From contig JAWBSH010000001.1 of assembly GCA_038843015.1 (NCBI GenBank), forward strand, positions 85,748-149,747: 64,000 nt of DNA. The letters are read 5' to 3'. A model generated the notes under the pieces. The model saw nothing but the letters and a program-made list of their open reading frames with translations, did not search any database and was not told the DNA's origin. Every line of letters starts with the position of its first letter. Position 1 is the stretch's first letter. This document shows positions 50,489 to 57,973 of the stretch, in pieces. The DNA is from Zestosphaera sp. GTDB taxonomy: Archaea; Thermoproteota; Thermoprotei_A; Sulfolobales; NBVN01. The position numbers and the translations under genes were made by a program.

Positions 50489-51163
50489 TTATGCTCTTGA
50501 GAAGTTGAGGATCTCCATGATCCTCATTATCTCAGGACCTGTAGTCAACTCGCCAACTACAGCGCCGTTATTATTAATGACTAAGCCGACCTTAACGAAC
50601 CCAACACCGAAATTCACCGTCGCAGTACCAGCCCTAACCTCAAACAGAGACTCAAGATACTTTAATTCCGCGCTGTTGATGTCCGGATGAAAAACCCCGC
50701 TGAAATCATTAAGCACGCCTAATGAACCCACCGTAGGTATCTTAGCTAGAGCCCCCTTCTTAACTGAAGAGAGTCCTAACTCACTCTTTATTAAGTCAGT
50801 TTCTTTATCACTTAACTCAGGATGAAGCAACGCGAACTTATTATTAGTTAATATCACGTTACCTAAAGCTGTGAAAGTTGTCTGAACAATCTTGGCAGGC
50901 AAGCCAGCACTCCTCAGCTTGTCTAGCTCCTCCTCCCTGGTTATCTTAGGCAAGAGTATCGCTCTGTCATTGCCTGCTACGAACACTCCCAACAGCGTCG
51001 AGTCAGCTATTCTAACTTCTATGACGTCTGTTCCTAAAACATTCTTCAGAACCTTCTTGACACTCTCTTCAACCCCCTCAGGAACTAACGTGACGTTGTT
51101 GTTAGTGAATATGTAGACGCCTATGTTAGGGTTGCCGAAAACCCTGAGTTTCTCTAAGGGCAT
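50489..51163 (-). CDS. Translation initiation factor aIF6
   Basis: 224 residues with the five-fold repeated alpha-beta units: GNPNIGVYIFTNN at the start, then LGNVILTNNKFALLHP and GVFHPDINSAE. aIF6 binds the large subunit and prevents premature joining. It is followed by LX after 92 bases and is 10 bases from L31e. Confidence 0.95.
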   Translation of the reverse strand: MPLEKLRVFGNPNIGVYIFTNNNVTLVPEGVEESVKKVLKNVLGTDVIEVRIADSTLLGVFVAGNDRAILLPKITREEELDKLRSAGLPAKIVQTTFTALGNVILTNNKFALLHPELSDKETDLIKSELGLSSVKKGALAKIPTVGSLGVLNDFSGVFHPDINSAELKYLESLFEVRAGTATVNFGVGFVKVGLVINNNGAVVGELTTGPEIMRIMEILNFSRA

Positions 51164-51173
51164 GAAGATACCT

Positions 51174-51476
51174 CTACTTGCTATCTTCTCTGGCTACCTG
51201 CTCTGTAACTTGGACAGCCAGTGACGCCTTAACTACCTTACCAGCGTCATCGAGTTTAGTAACGCATACAGCTATTCTCGCGGGAAGATTATCTGAACTT
51301 CTTGAAAGGATGAACTCGTTAATTGACGCGTCTAGGATTACCTTCTCTGCCTTGCTATGCTTCTTAACGAACTCACGAACATACCTCAACGCTCTGAAAT
51401 TCCTTCTGGTTAAGCCAGTCCACTTAAGCTTGTTGAGATTCACAACATATATGGAGCCTTCAACCAACACTAACAC
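51174..51476 (-). CDS. rpl31e: Ribosomal protein L31e
   Basis: 100 residues. TRRNFRALRYVREFVKKHSKAEKVILD is the L31e core. Start candidates are GTG 51476 and GTG 51470. The C-terminal tail (VTEQVAREDSK) is longer than the shortest members. Part of the conserved L39e-L31e-aIF6 order. Confidence 0.93.
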   Translation of the reverse strand: MLVLVEGSIYVVNLNKLKWTGLTRRNFRALRYVREFVKKHSKAEKVILDASINEFILSRSSDNLPARIAVCVTKLDDAGKVVKASLAVQVTEQVAREDSK

Positions 51477-51477
51477 C

Positions 51478-51636
51478 TCACACGTTCTTTAACTTACCTC
51501 TCCTCCAATGCCTCAGTCTAGGTCTCCACGAAACCTTCCTCAACGTTTTTACTACGACCCATATAGGTATTGCTCGATTACTTTTTGCCTCACTAGCTAA
51601 ACGTAACTTCCTAGCTACGTGCTTAGCCCTAGCCAA
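51478..51636 (-). CDS. rpl39e: Ribosomal protein L39e
   Basis: 52 residues, missed by length filters. It begins [35 protein letters not shown] and ends [11 protein letters not shown], matching L39e. TTG 51636 gives the MAR start of the family and is five bases after GGTGA; the GTG at 51639 is the alternative. Confidence 0.93.
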   Translation of the reverse strand: MARAKHVARKLRLASEAKSNRAIPIWVVVKTLRKVSWRPRLRHWRRGKLKNV

Positions 51637-51641
51637 CACAA

Positions 51642-52007
51642 TCACCTCTTCTCCCTAAACGTAATCTTGTACTCACGCCTAGTTCTAGTATCTATAGTGT
51701 AAAGAATCTCTTTTAACGTATCATCATCGATGAGGTCTTTCAACTGACCCGAGAGAGCTAAATTTATTATGTAGTCTTCAACAGCTCTGGCTAGCTCAGG
51801 CTTAACGAGCTTCACGTTAGCTAGTCTAGCCCTAGCCTCCGGGGTCATGACCCTACGCAGTATCTCCTGCCTCTGAGCCTCCCTAGCAGCCTCCTCTTCT
51901 CTTCTCCTGGCTTCCTCCTGCCTCCTAAGCAGGGCCTCCATCTGCCTCCTCTTAATCTCTTCTAATTCTGTGTCATAATACTCCTCACTCACTCTATAAT
52001 CACCCAT
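51642..52007 (-). CDS. PDCD5-family DNA-binding protein
   Basis: 121 residues. [57 protein letters not shown] is characteristic. A long charged N-terminal helix precedes a helical bundle. Archaeal members bind DNA weakly; role unknown. It overlaps the S19e stop by eight bases. Confidence 0.93.
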   Translation of the reverse strand: MGDYRVSEEYYDTELEEIKRRQMEALLRRQEEARRREEEAAREAQRQEILRRVMTPEARARLANVKLVKPELARAVEDYIINLALSGQLKDLIDDDTLKEILYTIDTRTRREYKITFREKR

Positions 52008-52461
52008 ACTTACCTAACTCAGGTCTTAACTCTACTAATCTCTTGAAGACTTCACTGGCTATACTATCCATTAAAGACCTCCCTTTAGGAGATAAAGTCC
52101 TTCCATTCTTACCAGCTTTCACTACAAGCCCTGCTGTCTCTAGCTGGTGAAGTATGTGTCTAATTATAGAACTCCCACTCCTCCTGAAGTGCGGCGGTGC
52201 AGAACCCCTCCTCTTAATCCCTCCGTAAACGTTTCTGAGAGTACTCACACCTACAGGCTCCCCACTCACGTACAGCTTCCTCAAAATACTTGCGGCTCTC
52301 ACATACCACCAATCAACAGAATCAGGCACTCTCTCCCTGTTAGGACTAGTCTTAACAAATAACGCCCACGTAGGAGGCTTCACAACCTTCACGTTATCCT
52401 TCAAATATTTAGCTAACTCATTAATAAACGCATCGGCTGGCACTTCCTTAACATTCACCAA
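52000..52461 (-). CDS. rps19e: Ribosomal protein S19e
   Basis: 153 residues. PDSVDWWYVRAASILRKLYVSGEPVGVSTLRNVYGGIKRRGSAPPHFRRSGS is the S19e core. GTG/ATG ambiguity is minor. It is the first gene of the leftward group. Confidence 0.95.
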   Translation of the reverse strand: MVNVKEVPADAFINELAKYLKDNVKVVKPPTWALFVKTSPNRERVPDSVDWWYVRAASILRKLYVSGEPVGVSTLRNVYGGIKRRGSAPPHFRRSGSSIIRHILHQLETAGLVVKAGKNGRTLSPKGRSLMDSIASEVFKRLVELRPELGKYG

Positions 52462-52649
52462 GCTGGCACCCCACCTCCTAACAAATTAAGTGTTGGGTTT
52501 TATTAAGCTTTACTCCCCGCACAAAATACAAAAACGTGGAAACCCAACACTACTCTAGCTGACCTCCTCCTCGCCCTAAAGGGTGAGGCTTTCGGGTTGT
52601 AAACTTCTCTGCTCTGCTTAAAGATGAAGTCTTCAGCTATAATAGGCTG
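52462..52649. other. Promoter region with IS-end-like hairpin
   Basis: CTCGCCCT (52570-52577) pairs with AGGGTGAG (52580-52587, one G-T wobble), followed by GCTTTCGGGTTGT. This resembles right-end motifs of archaeal IS200/IS605 relatives. No transposase is present. The remaining bases are the AT-rich promoter of rps19e. Confidence 0.35.
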
Positions 52650-52652
52650 TGG

Positions 52653-52742
52653 TGCGGCGGCCGGGATTCGAACCCGGGATCTCCGGCGTTCTACGGGTGC
52701 CTTGGAAGGCCGGCGTCCTAGACCAGGCTAGACGACCGCCGC
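52653..52742 (-). tRNA. tRNA-Gly (TCC) with 14-nt intron
   Basis: Acceptor GCGGCGG/CCGCCGC with discriminator A and encoded CCA (52650-52652). D stem GTCT/GGAC. The anticodon stem CCGGC/GCCGG encloses CTTCCA plus one base after removal of 14 bases (about 52689-52702, one base either way is equivalent), giving anticodon TCC. T arm CCGGG-TTCGAAT-CCCGG. Without the intron the cloverleaf does not close. Confidence 0.92.
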
Positions 52743-52842
52743 CCAAGTAATAGAAATAAGCTCGCAATTTAAATCTTTAAGTTGGTATACTGACTTCAAC
52801 TACTTATTTAAAGTAGAGAATTTTTCATAGTAGGGGTAAGAG

Positions 52843-53304
52843 ATGAGGGGGGTTTCCTGCGGTGGCTACAGGTTCCTAGAACACACTACGGACGCGTACT
52901 TCGAGGCTTCAGGAAAGACTCTTGAGGAAGCTTTTGAGAACGCTGGTAAAGCTCTCTTCGAGGTCATGCTAAACACTTCTAAAGTCGAGTGCAGGGCTCA
53001 GAAACTTATAGTTGATAGCGGCATAGACGCTTACAACGCGCTCTACAGATGGCTAGAAGACTTACTAATAATATTCAATGTCGAGAAGCTAGCTTTCACA
53101 CAATTTAAGATTGTGTTTGAGAAAAGCGTGGAGGATTTGAAAGACCTAAAAAAGCCACTCAGGTTTCTCGGGGAAGTTTGTGGAGAAAAAACAGACCCGG
53201 AAAAACATGAGATCAGAAATGAAGTGAAGGCAGTTACATACTCACTCATGAAAATAACTAAAGAAAATGACTGCTGGTATGTTAGCACAGTGCTAGACTT
53301 ATGA
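52843..53304 (+). CDS. Archease
   Basis: 153 residues. FLEHTTDAYFEASGKTLEEAFENAGKALFEVM starts the fold, and RWLEDLLI, then AVTYSLMKI with the metal-binding Asp at the end (LDL) match the archease family. It helps RtcB RNA ligase complete catalytic turnover and guanylylation, which is in keeping with the many tRNA introns here. RtcB itself is not in the window. Confidence 0.92.
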   Translation: MRGVSCGGYRFLEHTTDAYFEASGKTLEEAFENAGKALFEVMLNTSKVECRAQKLIVDSGIDAYNALYRWLEDLLIIFNVEKLAFTQFKIVFEKSVEDLKDLKKPLRFLGEVCGEKTDPEKHEIRNEVKAVTYSLMKITKENDCWYVSTVLDL

Positions 53305-53418
53305 AATACTCTCAAATTACTGAGTTGATGTGTGACGTTGTAAGACTCACTCCTTAAGAGGTACTCATACCATCTCAAGTTTTATTTTACACGCGCGTAA
53401 GTAGTTTAGGGCTCGTTT

Positions 53419-54105
53419 ATGAGTTTAGTTAAGATAGTGATTGCTGAAGCGTCTTTAGAGCTAGTTCCTCGAGAGATATGTAATCATGCAGCAGTAATTA
53501 AAAGCGCTAAACTCAGAAATAAGAAACCAACTGAAATCTTACTAGATAAGTCAGTTCATTACCACGCTATGAAAGACCTCCCCGATTCTCTAAAGAGGGG
53601 TAGACCCGACATAACACACATAACACTGCTTGAGATACTGTCTTCACCTCTTAACATAGAGGGGAGACTCCAAGTCTTCGTACACACGTACGGTGATTAC
53701 GTCATTGAGGTTAGTCCCGAGATACGCATACCGAGAAACTATAACAGGTTTGTTAGCTTGATAGAGCAGTTATTTAAGGAGGGTGTAGTTCCCCCGAGAG
53801 CTAAAAAACCTCTTCTCAGGTTATTTCCATCAACTATAACGAGCTTACTCAAGAAGTTAGGAGCTTCAGGTCTAATACTACTAGACGAGAAAGGAGTTCT
53901 CACAAGCCCTAAGAGCATATGTGAGGAGGCTCTGAAGAAGGACTTGCCAATAGTTATTGGGGGGTTCCCGCACGGGGAATTCTCTAACGAGGTAGTAGCT
54001 AACGCCGTAGCTACATACTCCGTATATCATAAACCACTAGACGCTTGGGTAGTCGCCTCAATAATTGTTCACGCGTGTGAAGAACTACTCAAGATAATTC
54101 TCTGA
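53419..54105 (+). CDS. nep1: Nep1/EMG1 16S rRNA pseudouridine N1-methyltransferase
   Basis: 228 residues of the SPOUT class. LLDKSVHYHAMKDLPDSLKRGRPDITHITLLE is the Nep1 signature region; the C-terminal knot holds VIGGFPHGEFSN. It methylates a pseudouridine in helix 35 of 16S rRNA and acts in small-subunit assembly. ATG 53419, TATA-like TTTTATTTTAC near 53378. Confidence 0.95.
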   Translation: MSLVKIVIAEASLELVPREICNHAAVIKSAKLRNKKPTEILLDKSVHYHAMKDLPDSLKRGRPDITHITLLEILSSPLNIEGRLQVFVHTYGDYVIEVSPEIRIPRNYNRFVSLIEQLFKEGVVPPRAKKPLLRLFPSTITSLLKKLGASGLILLDEKGVLTSPKSICEEALKKDLPIVIGGFPHGEFSNEVVANAVATYSVYHKPLDAWVVASIIVHACEELLKIIL

Positions 54106-54113
54106 TTAAGTTA

Positions 54114-54197
54114 TGCCGCCGCGGGGATTTGAACCCCGGACACCCCGGTCTCCAAGAAACTTCAGCCGGGTGCTCTCCCGGGCTGAGCTACGGCGGC
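54114..54197 (-). tRNA. tRNA-Phe (GAA) with 10-nt intron
   Basis: Acceptor GCCGCCG/CGGCGGC, discriminator A, no complete encoded CCA. The anticodon stem CCCGG/CCGGG encloses 17 bases; removing 10 after position 37 leaves CTGAAG-A with anticodon GAA. T arm CGGGG-TTCAAAT-CCCCG and variable region GTGTC are normal. The intron is at the low end of what is known in archaea. Confidence 0.92.
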
Positions 54198-54258
54198 CCA
54201 ATAATAAATTTTTTAGGGATTATTAAAGCTTTCACGCGCTTAGGAAACGCGTCTTAAC

Positions 54259-54408
54259 GAGGTTGAGTAGTTGTTTCTTTTTGGTTTTTCTAGGGTTTGT
54301 AAAAATTGTGAATGTGGTGGTTCGGGGTTTTCGAGACTTACGGCAGTTCGTGAGGAGGGGCTCGGGGATGCCTTGATGAACCACCCCAAAGAAACAAACA
54401 AAAACCTC
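54259..54408. repeat. 150-bp repeat with terminal inverted repeats, copy 1
   Basis: Identical in its central 130 bases to 63874-64000. Ends are related inverted repeats: GAGGTT...TTGTTTCTTT at the left and AAAGAAACAA...AACCTC at the right. An inner 8-bp pair GGTGGTTC (54316-54323) and GAACCACC (54378-54385) could close a hairpin. It lies between tRNA-Phe and the HtrA-like gene, with no reading frame. MITE-like element or structured RNA. Confidence 0.85.
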
Positions 54409-54433
54409 AATATAAGAAGCGGTTGATAGGTAG

Positions 54434-55372
54434 CTAATAAAGTCTCTCTACGACTGGGGGCACGCACTTACTTATTGTTCTGTGACCCCTAATTATCTTC
54501 AGGTCGACACACTCGTAACTTATGCTCTCCTCTATTGCGGCTCTTAAATCACTTACTTTCCTTACTGGCTTGTTATTTGCCTCAAATATTATGTCGCCTA
54601 TCGCTAGTCCGTGTTTGTCTGCCGGTGAGCCGGGAACTATATTAACGATTACGACACCCTCATTAACGGGTAGTTCGTAGAGCTTAACAGCTTCTTCTGT
54701 TAACGGCGTTACGTAAACACCTAACCAGGCCCTGACAACAGTGCCGTATTCTCTGATCATCTGAATAAACCTCCTCACAGTGTTTATAGGTATTGCGAAG
54801 CCTATTCCTTGAGCGTATGGTATTATAGCCGTAGCTACTCCCACAGCCTCGCCGTCAACGTTTATTAGTGGGCCCCCACTATTACCTGGATTTATGGCGG
54901 CGTCCGTCTGGACCAAATCTTCCAAGACTATGTTTTCTCCGGTTATGGTCCTGCCTAAAGCGCTTACGACACCCATTGATACTGAGGGGCCGGGCAAGCC
55001 TAAGGGGGAGCCTATCGCGAAAACTAAATCACCTACTTTAAGTTTATCTGAGTCTCCTAATGGTAGGGGCTCAGCATCACTTACTCCAACCTTGAGTAGA
55101 GCTAAGTCTCTATATGGATCAGCAACGAGTACTTTAGCTCTCTCTTTACCGTGTTTAGGTACCAGAACTACAACTTCCCTAGCATTCATCACTACGTGAG
55201 CGTTAGTGACTATCAAGCCAGGTTCTACGAAAAAGCCTGACCCAGCACCTCTAACTTCTCTATACCTAAAGAATATGTCTATACTAGGCACTAAAGTAAA
55301 GATAGTAACAACGCTCTTGGAAACAACAGTGATTAAGTCCGATATCCTAGAACTAAATTCCCTTAATTCCAA
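54434..55372 (-). CDS. HtrA/DegP-like serine protease with PDZ domain
   Basis: 312 residues. Trypsin-like domain with TNAHVV (His), RDLALLKV (Asp) and NPGNSGGPLI (Ser), then one PDZ domain (NIVPGSPADKHGLAIGDIIFEANN). There is no clear signal peptide or transmembrane segment at the N-terminus (ELREFSSRISDLITVVSKSVVTIFTLV has a weakly hydrophobic stretch), so it may be cytoplasmic. Degrades or holds misfolded proteins in the family. Confidence 0.93.
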   Translation of the reverse strand: MELREFSSRISDLITVVSKSVVTIFTLVPSIDIFFRYREVRGAGSGFFVEPGLIVTNAHVVMNAREVVVLVPKHGKERAKVLVADPYRDLALLKVGVSDAEPLPLGDSDKLKVGDLVFAIGSPLGLPGPSVSMGVVSALGRTITGENIVLEDLVQTDAAINPGNSGGPLINVDGEAVGVATAIIPYAQGIGFAIPINTVRRFIQMIREYGTVVRAWLGVYVTPLTEEAVKLYELPVNEGVVIVNIVPGSPADKHGLAIGDIIFEANNKPVRKVSDLRAAIEESISYECVDLKIIRGHRTISKCVPPVVERLY

Positions 55373-55509
55373 TATACCACCATTAAGACATGGTAAAACT
55401 GAGTTAATAAGAGTTCACGAAACCTAATATCGTGATGTCAGAGAATAATTAGGAAATAAAGTGAGGACAGAGACCTGATGATAGTAGGAGCTGAAGGAGC
55501 GTGGCTTAA

Positions 55510-55839
55510 GTGAGGGGACGCAGGCTAATCAAAGACTTAGCTATTCAGAGAGCTATGATACTCTACAACACATCAGTCATGATGTTTAAGCTAGGCCTAA
55601 TAGATGTAGCTAGAAAAGAAATAGAACTAGGTCTTAGACTACTTCGTAAAGCTAGAGCGAGGAAACCCTTACTGTACAGAAGATACGTGTGCAAGAATTG
55701 CTTAATTCCTCTAATTCCGGGATTAAATGCTAGAGTAAGGATAAGAAATAACAGAAAGCAAGTTATAATAACTCTGACATGCTTACAATGTGGTTGGGTG
55801 ATGAGAAAACCTTGCATAAAAAAGAAACAAGAAAGGTGA
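55510..55839 (+). CDS. rnp4: RNase P protein component 4 (Rpp21/Rnp4)
   Basis: 109 residues. An N-terminal helix pair (IQRAMILYNTSVMM), then a zinc ribbon: CKNC and CLQC with a distal C. Binds RNase P RNA with Rpp29. GTG start after GGAGCGTGG. Overlaps the next gene by GTGA. Confidence 0.92.
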   Translation: MRGRRLIKDLAIQRAMILYNTSVMMFKLGLIDVARKEIELGLRLLRKARARKPLLYRRYVCKNCLIPLIPGLNARVRIRNNRKQVIITLTCLQCGWVMRKPCIKKKQER

Positions 55840-56075
55840 AGGAAGTCTTGAGTGAGCCGGCTAAAGTAAGAATAGGAAAAAGCGGGTTAAGTGAGGGAAT
55901 CATGAACGAGATTCGCAAATTCCTGGAGAGAGAAGGTGTCGTTAAAGTTAAGATACTGAAGACAGCACTTAAAGAGCTTGAAGTTAATGAGGTAGCAACC
56001 GAGGTCTCGAGAAAACTCAACGCTGAAGTGATAGACGTAAGAGGCCACACATTCACACTAAAACGCAGAAAGTAA
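55836..56075 (+). CDS. CRM (YhbY-type) RNA-binding protein
   Basis: 79 residues from the GTG at 55836, which overlaps the Rnp4 stop. RIGKSGLSEGIMNEIRKFLEREGVVKVKI is the YhbY/CRM domain start with its GxxG-like RNA-binding loop; HTFTLKRRK ends it. The family binds pre-ribosomal RNA. A frame opening at 55779 is inside Rnp4 and unlikely to be the start. Confidence 0.85.
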   Translation: MKEVLSEPAKVRIGKSGLSEGIMNEIRKFLEREGVVKVKILKTALKELEVNEVATEVSRKLNAEVIDVRGHTFTLKRRK

Positions 56076-56085
56076 GAGAGACTGG

Positions 56086-56179
56086 TGCCGCGGCCGGGAT
56101 TTGAACCCGGGTCACGGGCTTTCTACGCTTAACGCGGCTCGAGAGGCCCGCATACTTGACCGGGCTATACTACCGCGGC
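56086..56179 (-). tRNA. tRNA-Glu (CTC) with 19-nt intron
   Basis: Acceptor GCCGCGG/CCGCGGC with discriminator A and encoded CCA (56083-56085). The anticodon stem CGGGC/GCCCG encloses CTCTCG-A after removal of 56121-56139, giving anticodon CTC. D stem GTAT/GTAT, variable GTGAC, T arm CCGGG-TTCAAAT-CCCGG. Confidence 0.92.
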
Positions 56180-56700
56180 ACCAAAACAAATAAAAAACAA
56201 GAGCTTATAAGTGTTTGAAAAACACTTGCTTGATAATGACTCGCTATGGCGACTGTTACCTCTTCGTCCCCAGCTTAAAGTGGTGAGAGTTTCGGAGTTT
56301 AGAACTACATTCCCGGCTTATGTTGGGTTCAGTCCTGCACCTGGTCTCAGATACGTTGCCCTCACCCCACATAATGCGGTACTCAAAATGTGTTTTAAGT
56401 AGCCGAGTAGAATGTGATGAGAGCTTTGAGGAGAGAGGGCTAGAAGAATTGAATTCACTCCTTAATGACGGGAAAGGGATTAGGGCGCTAAGGAATGTCT
56501 TGTTTAGAGCTAATCCTAGAAATCCTGAGGATGATGATTTACTGATTGTTATGTTATGATGAGGGCTTGGCTGCAGGCCCTACAGTTACTCGCAAGCCCT
56601 CACATCTATCTAAGTCTGTGCGAGCAGGGTAGGAGTCCTAAAACACAAAAGAACACGAAACGAGAACTAACGTGAAGAAACAACAGAATTCCTTCAGCGC
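56180..56700. other. Region of about 520 bases with a decayed repeat and no firm gene
   Basis: Contains the diverged repeat at 56298-56398 and, after it, a protein-like tail in frame to 56559 (SFEERGLEELNSLLNDGKGIRALRNVL and ending PEDDDLLIVML). It is not an intact gene I can name. The 140 bases before the membrane protein gene hold GC-rich short repeats (CAGGCCC, GCAAGCCCTC). It may be the footprint of the same kind of element as at 40.4 kb. Confidence 0.5.
56298..56398 (+). repeat. Diverged repeat, copy B (partner 40421-40515)
   Basis: The translation FRTTFPAYVGFSPAPGLRYVALTPHN parallels the other copy. The two copies differ at many positions, so the duplication is old or the two were acquired separately. 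Confidence 0.45.
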
Positions 56701-57204
56701 TCACGACTGGTTTAAGTTAGTTACTTCAGCACTTGCTTTCCCGGCATCCCGGAGAGCAAGTCTCTTATGTTCTTTATAAACATAATACGCGAGTAAAGAT
56801 ATAATGATGATTTGCGGTAAGTCTACTACATAAGTCGAAGCACTGTTTCCTCTAAGCTCGATCAGTAGCGGGTAGGGTATTATAACCAAGTTCCTGCTGA
56901 ATGCTTTGAAAGCTATGTAGCCGTAATAAGACACTGTAAAAACCCCGCAACTAATTAAGAGCATTCCGACTGTATTTCTGTTTTGATATATCGTGTGCAG
57001 AATCAGTATAACTATTAACGTGGCGAAAGAAGCGACATTCAGTACTGTGAAGAACCTCTGTGGCAAGCTTTCTTGAAATCCTAACGCGGCCGTCATCACA
57101 TTAACTAATGTGAAAAAACACACAAACAGCAGAATAAAGACTATCAAGTATGTAGGATCTATTTGAAACAGACGTGATATCTCAGCATTTCCGGCACTGC
57201 TCAT
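56701..57204 (-). CDS. Membrane protein of unknown function, four hydrophobic segments
   Basis: 167 residues. Segments: LIVFILLFVCFFTLVNVM, FFTVLNVASFATLIVILIL, MLLISCGVFTVSYYGYIAF and IIIISLLAYYVYKE. The C-terminal 30 residues are polar and charged. No motif recognised. It stands alone and is transcribed divergently from the methyltransferase gene; a TTAATATATTC near 57260 may be its TATA region. Confidence 0.65.
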   Translation of the reverse strand: MSSAGNAEISRLFQIDPTYLIVFILLFVCFFTLVNVMTAALGFQESLPQRFFTVLNVASFATLIVILILHTIYQNRNTVGMLLISCGVFTVSYYGYIAFKAFSRNLVIIPYPLLIELRGNSASTYVVDLPQIIIISLLAYYVYKEHKRLALRDAGKASAEVTNLNQS

Positions 57205-57313
57205 CTTAACTCACTAGACCCTCTTCTCATCATGTCACTAATTAATGTTATGTTCGTTAATATATTCTCAAAAGAAGAATTAATGTGCGGGGTTCGAGAG
57301 GTCGCGTGACTTA

Positions 57314-57973
57314 ATGGAGTATGAAGCAATAGCTGAGAGTTACAGGAGGAGGCCGTGGGAGATAGTGAGTAAAGCCGTAAGTAGCAATACTAGATGGTTT
57401 GCTGACCTGGGTTCTGGTCCGGGACAGAATTCTAGGTACTTAGCTGCTACCAACAACTTAGTGAGGGGCATCCTAATAGACATTTCCATCAACATGATTT
57501 ACAGGTCACTCAAAGAAACTCCTGAGTCTCTCCAGCACAGGCTATATCCAGTTTTAGCCGACATGAGAGAACTACCTATAAGGACAGGCTCTATAGATTC
57601 AATACTCTTAATATCTGCACTCCACCACTTAGTGTCACGCGCGGATCGCTTAAGAGCGTTACGTGAGTGCTACAGAGTCTTAAGAAATAAGGGTCTGTTA
57701 TTAGTAGTCGTATGGGCTAGATGGCAGAAACCCCTACTTCTAGATGTCGTGAGAGGTCTAATGTCTTACGTTCTGCGAAGGAAAGAAAGCTTCTGGGACA
57801 TAGTTAGGTGTTCTAGAGCTACTTGCAGAACGTATCATCTCTACAGCATTAGTGAGCTACAGAGAGAGTTGGAAGTTGCTGGGTTTGAAGTGATTGAGAA
57901 AGGTGTTTACGTGCCTGAAGGAAGTGAGAGACTACCTAATAAGAACTACTATTGTCTGGCGCTCAAGACTTAA
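57314..57973 (+). CDS. SAM-dependent methyltransferase, Trm9/ALKBH8-like
   Basis: 219 residues. SAM motif I is DLGSGPGQNS (49-58), then LHHL and RALRECYRVLRNKGLLLVVVWA, and the C-terminal YHLYSISELQRELEVAGFEVIEKGVYVPE ending NKNYYCLAL. This is the Trm9/ABH8 methyltransferase pattern, which methylates wobble uridine modifications (mcm5U). Elp3, which starts that pathway, is the very next gene, convergent and overlapping by 11 bases. The link is inferred from context. Confidence 0.8.
   Translation: MEYEAIAESYRRRPWEIVSKAVSSNTRWFADLGSGPGQNSRYLAATNNLVRGILIDISINMIYRSLKETPESLQHRLYPVLADMRELPIRTGSIDSILLISALHHLVSRADRLRALRECYRVLRNKGLLLVVVWARWQKPLLLDVVRGLMSYVLRRKESFWDIVRCSRATCRTYHLYSISELQRELEVAGFEVIEKGVYVPEGSERLPNKNYYCLALKT

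Noticed and set aside
55431..55493. CTGATGATAGTAGGAGCTGA before rnp4 as a C/D sRNA
   Set aside because: Box C and D are only eight or nine bases apart and the first box is imperfect; the region works as the rnp4 ribosome-binding stretch.
56525..56562. Repeated GATGATGA and CTGA after the 56.3 kb repeat
   Set aside because: Guide length would be only four bases and the triplets are Asp codons in the frame ending at 56559.
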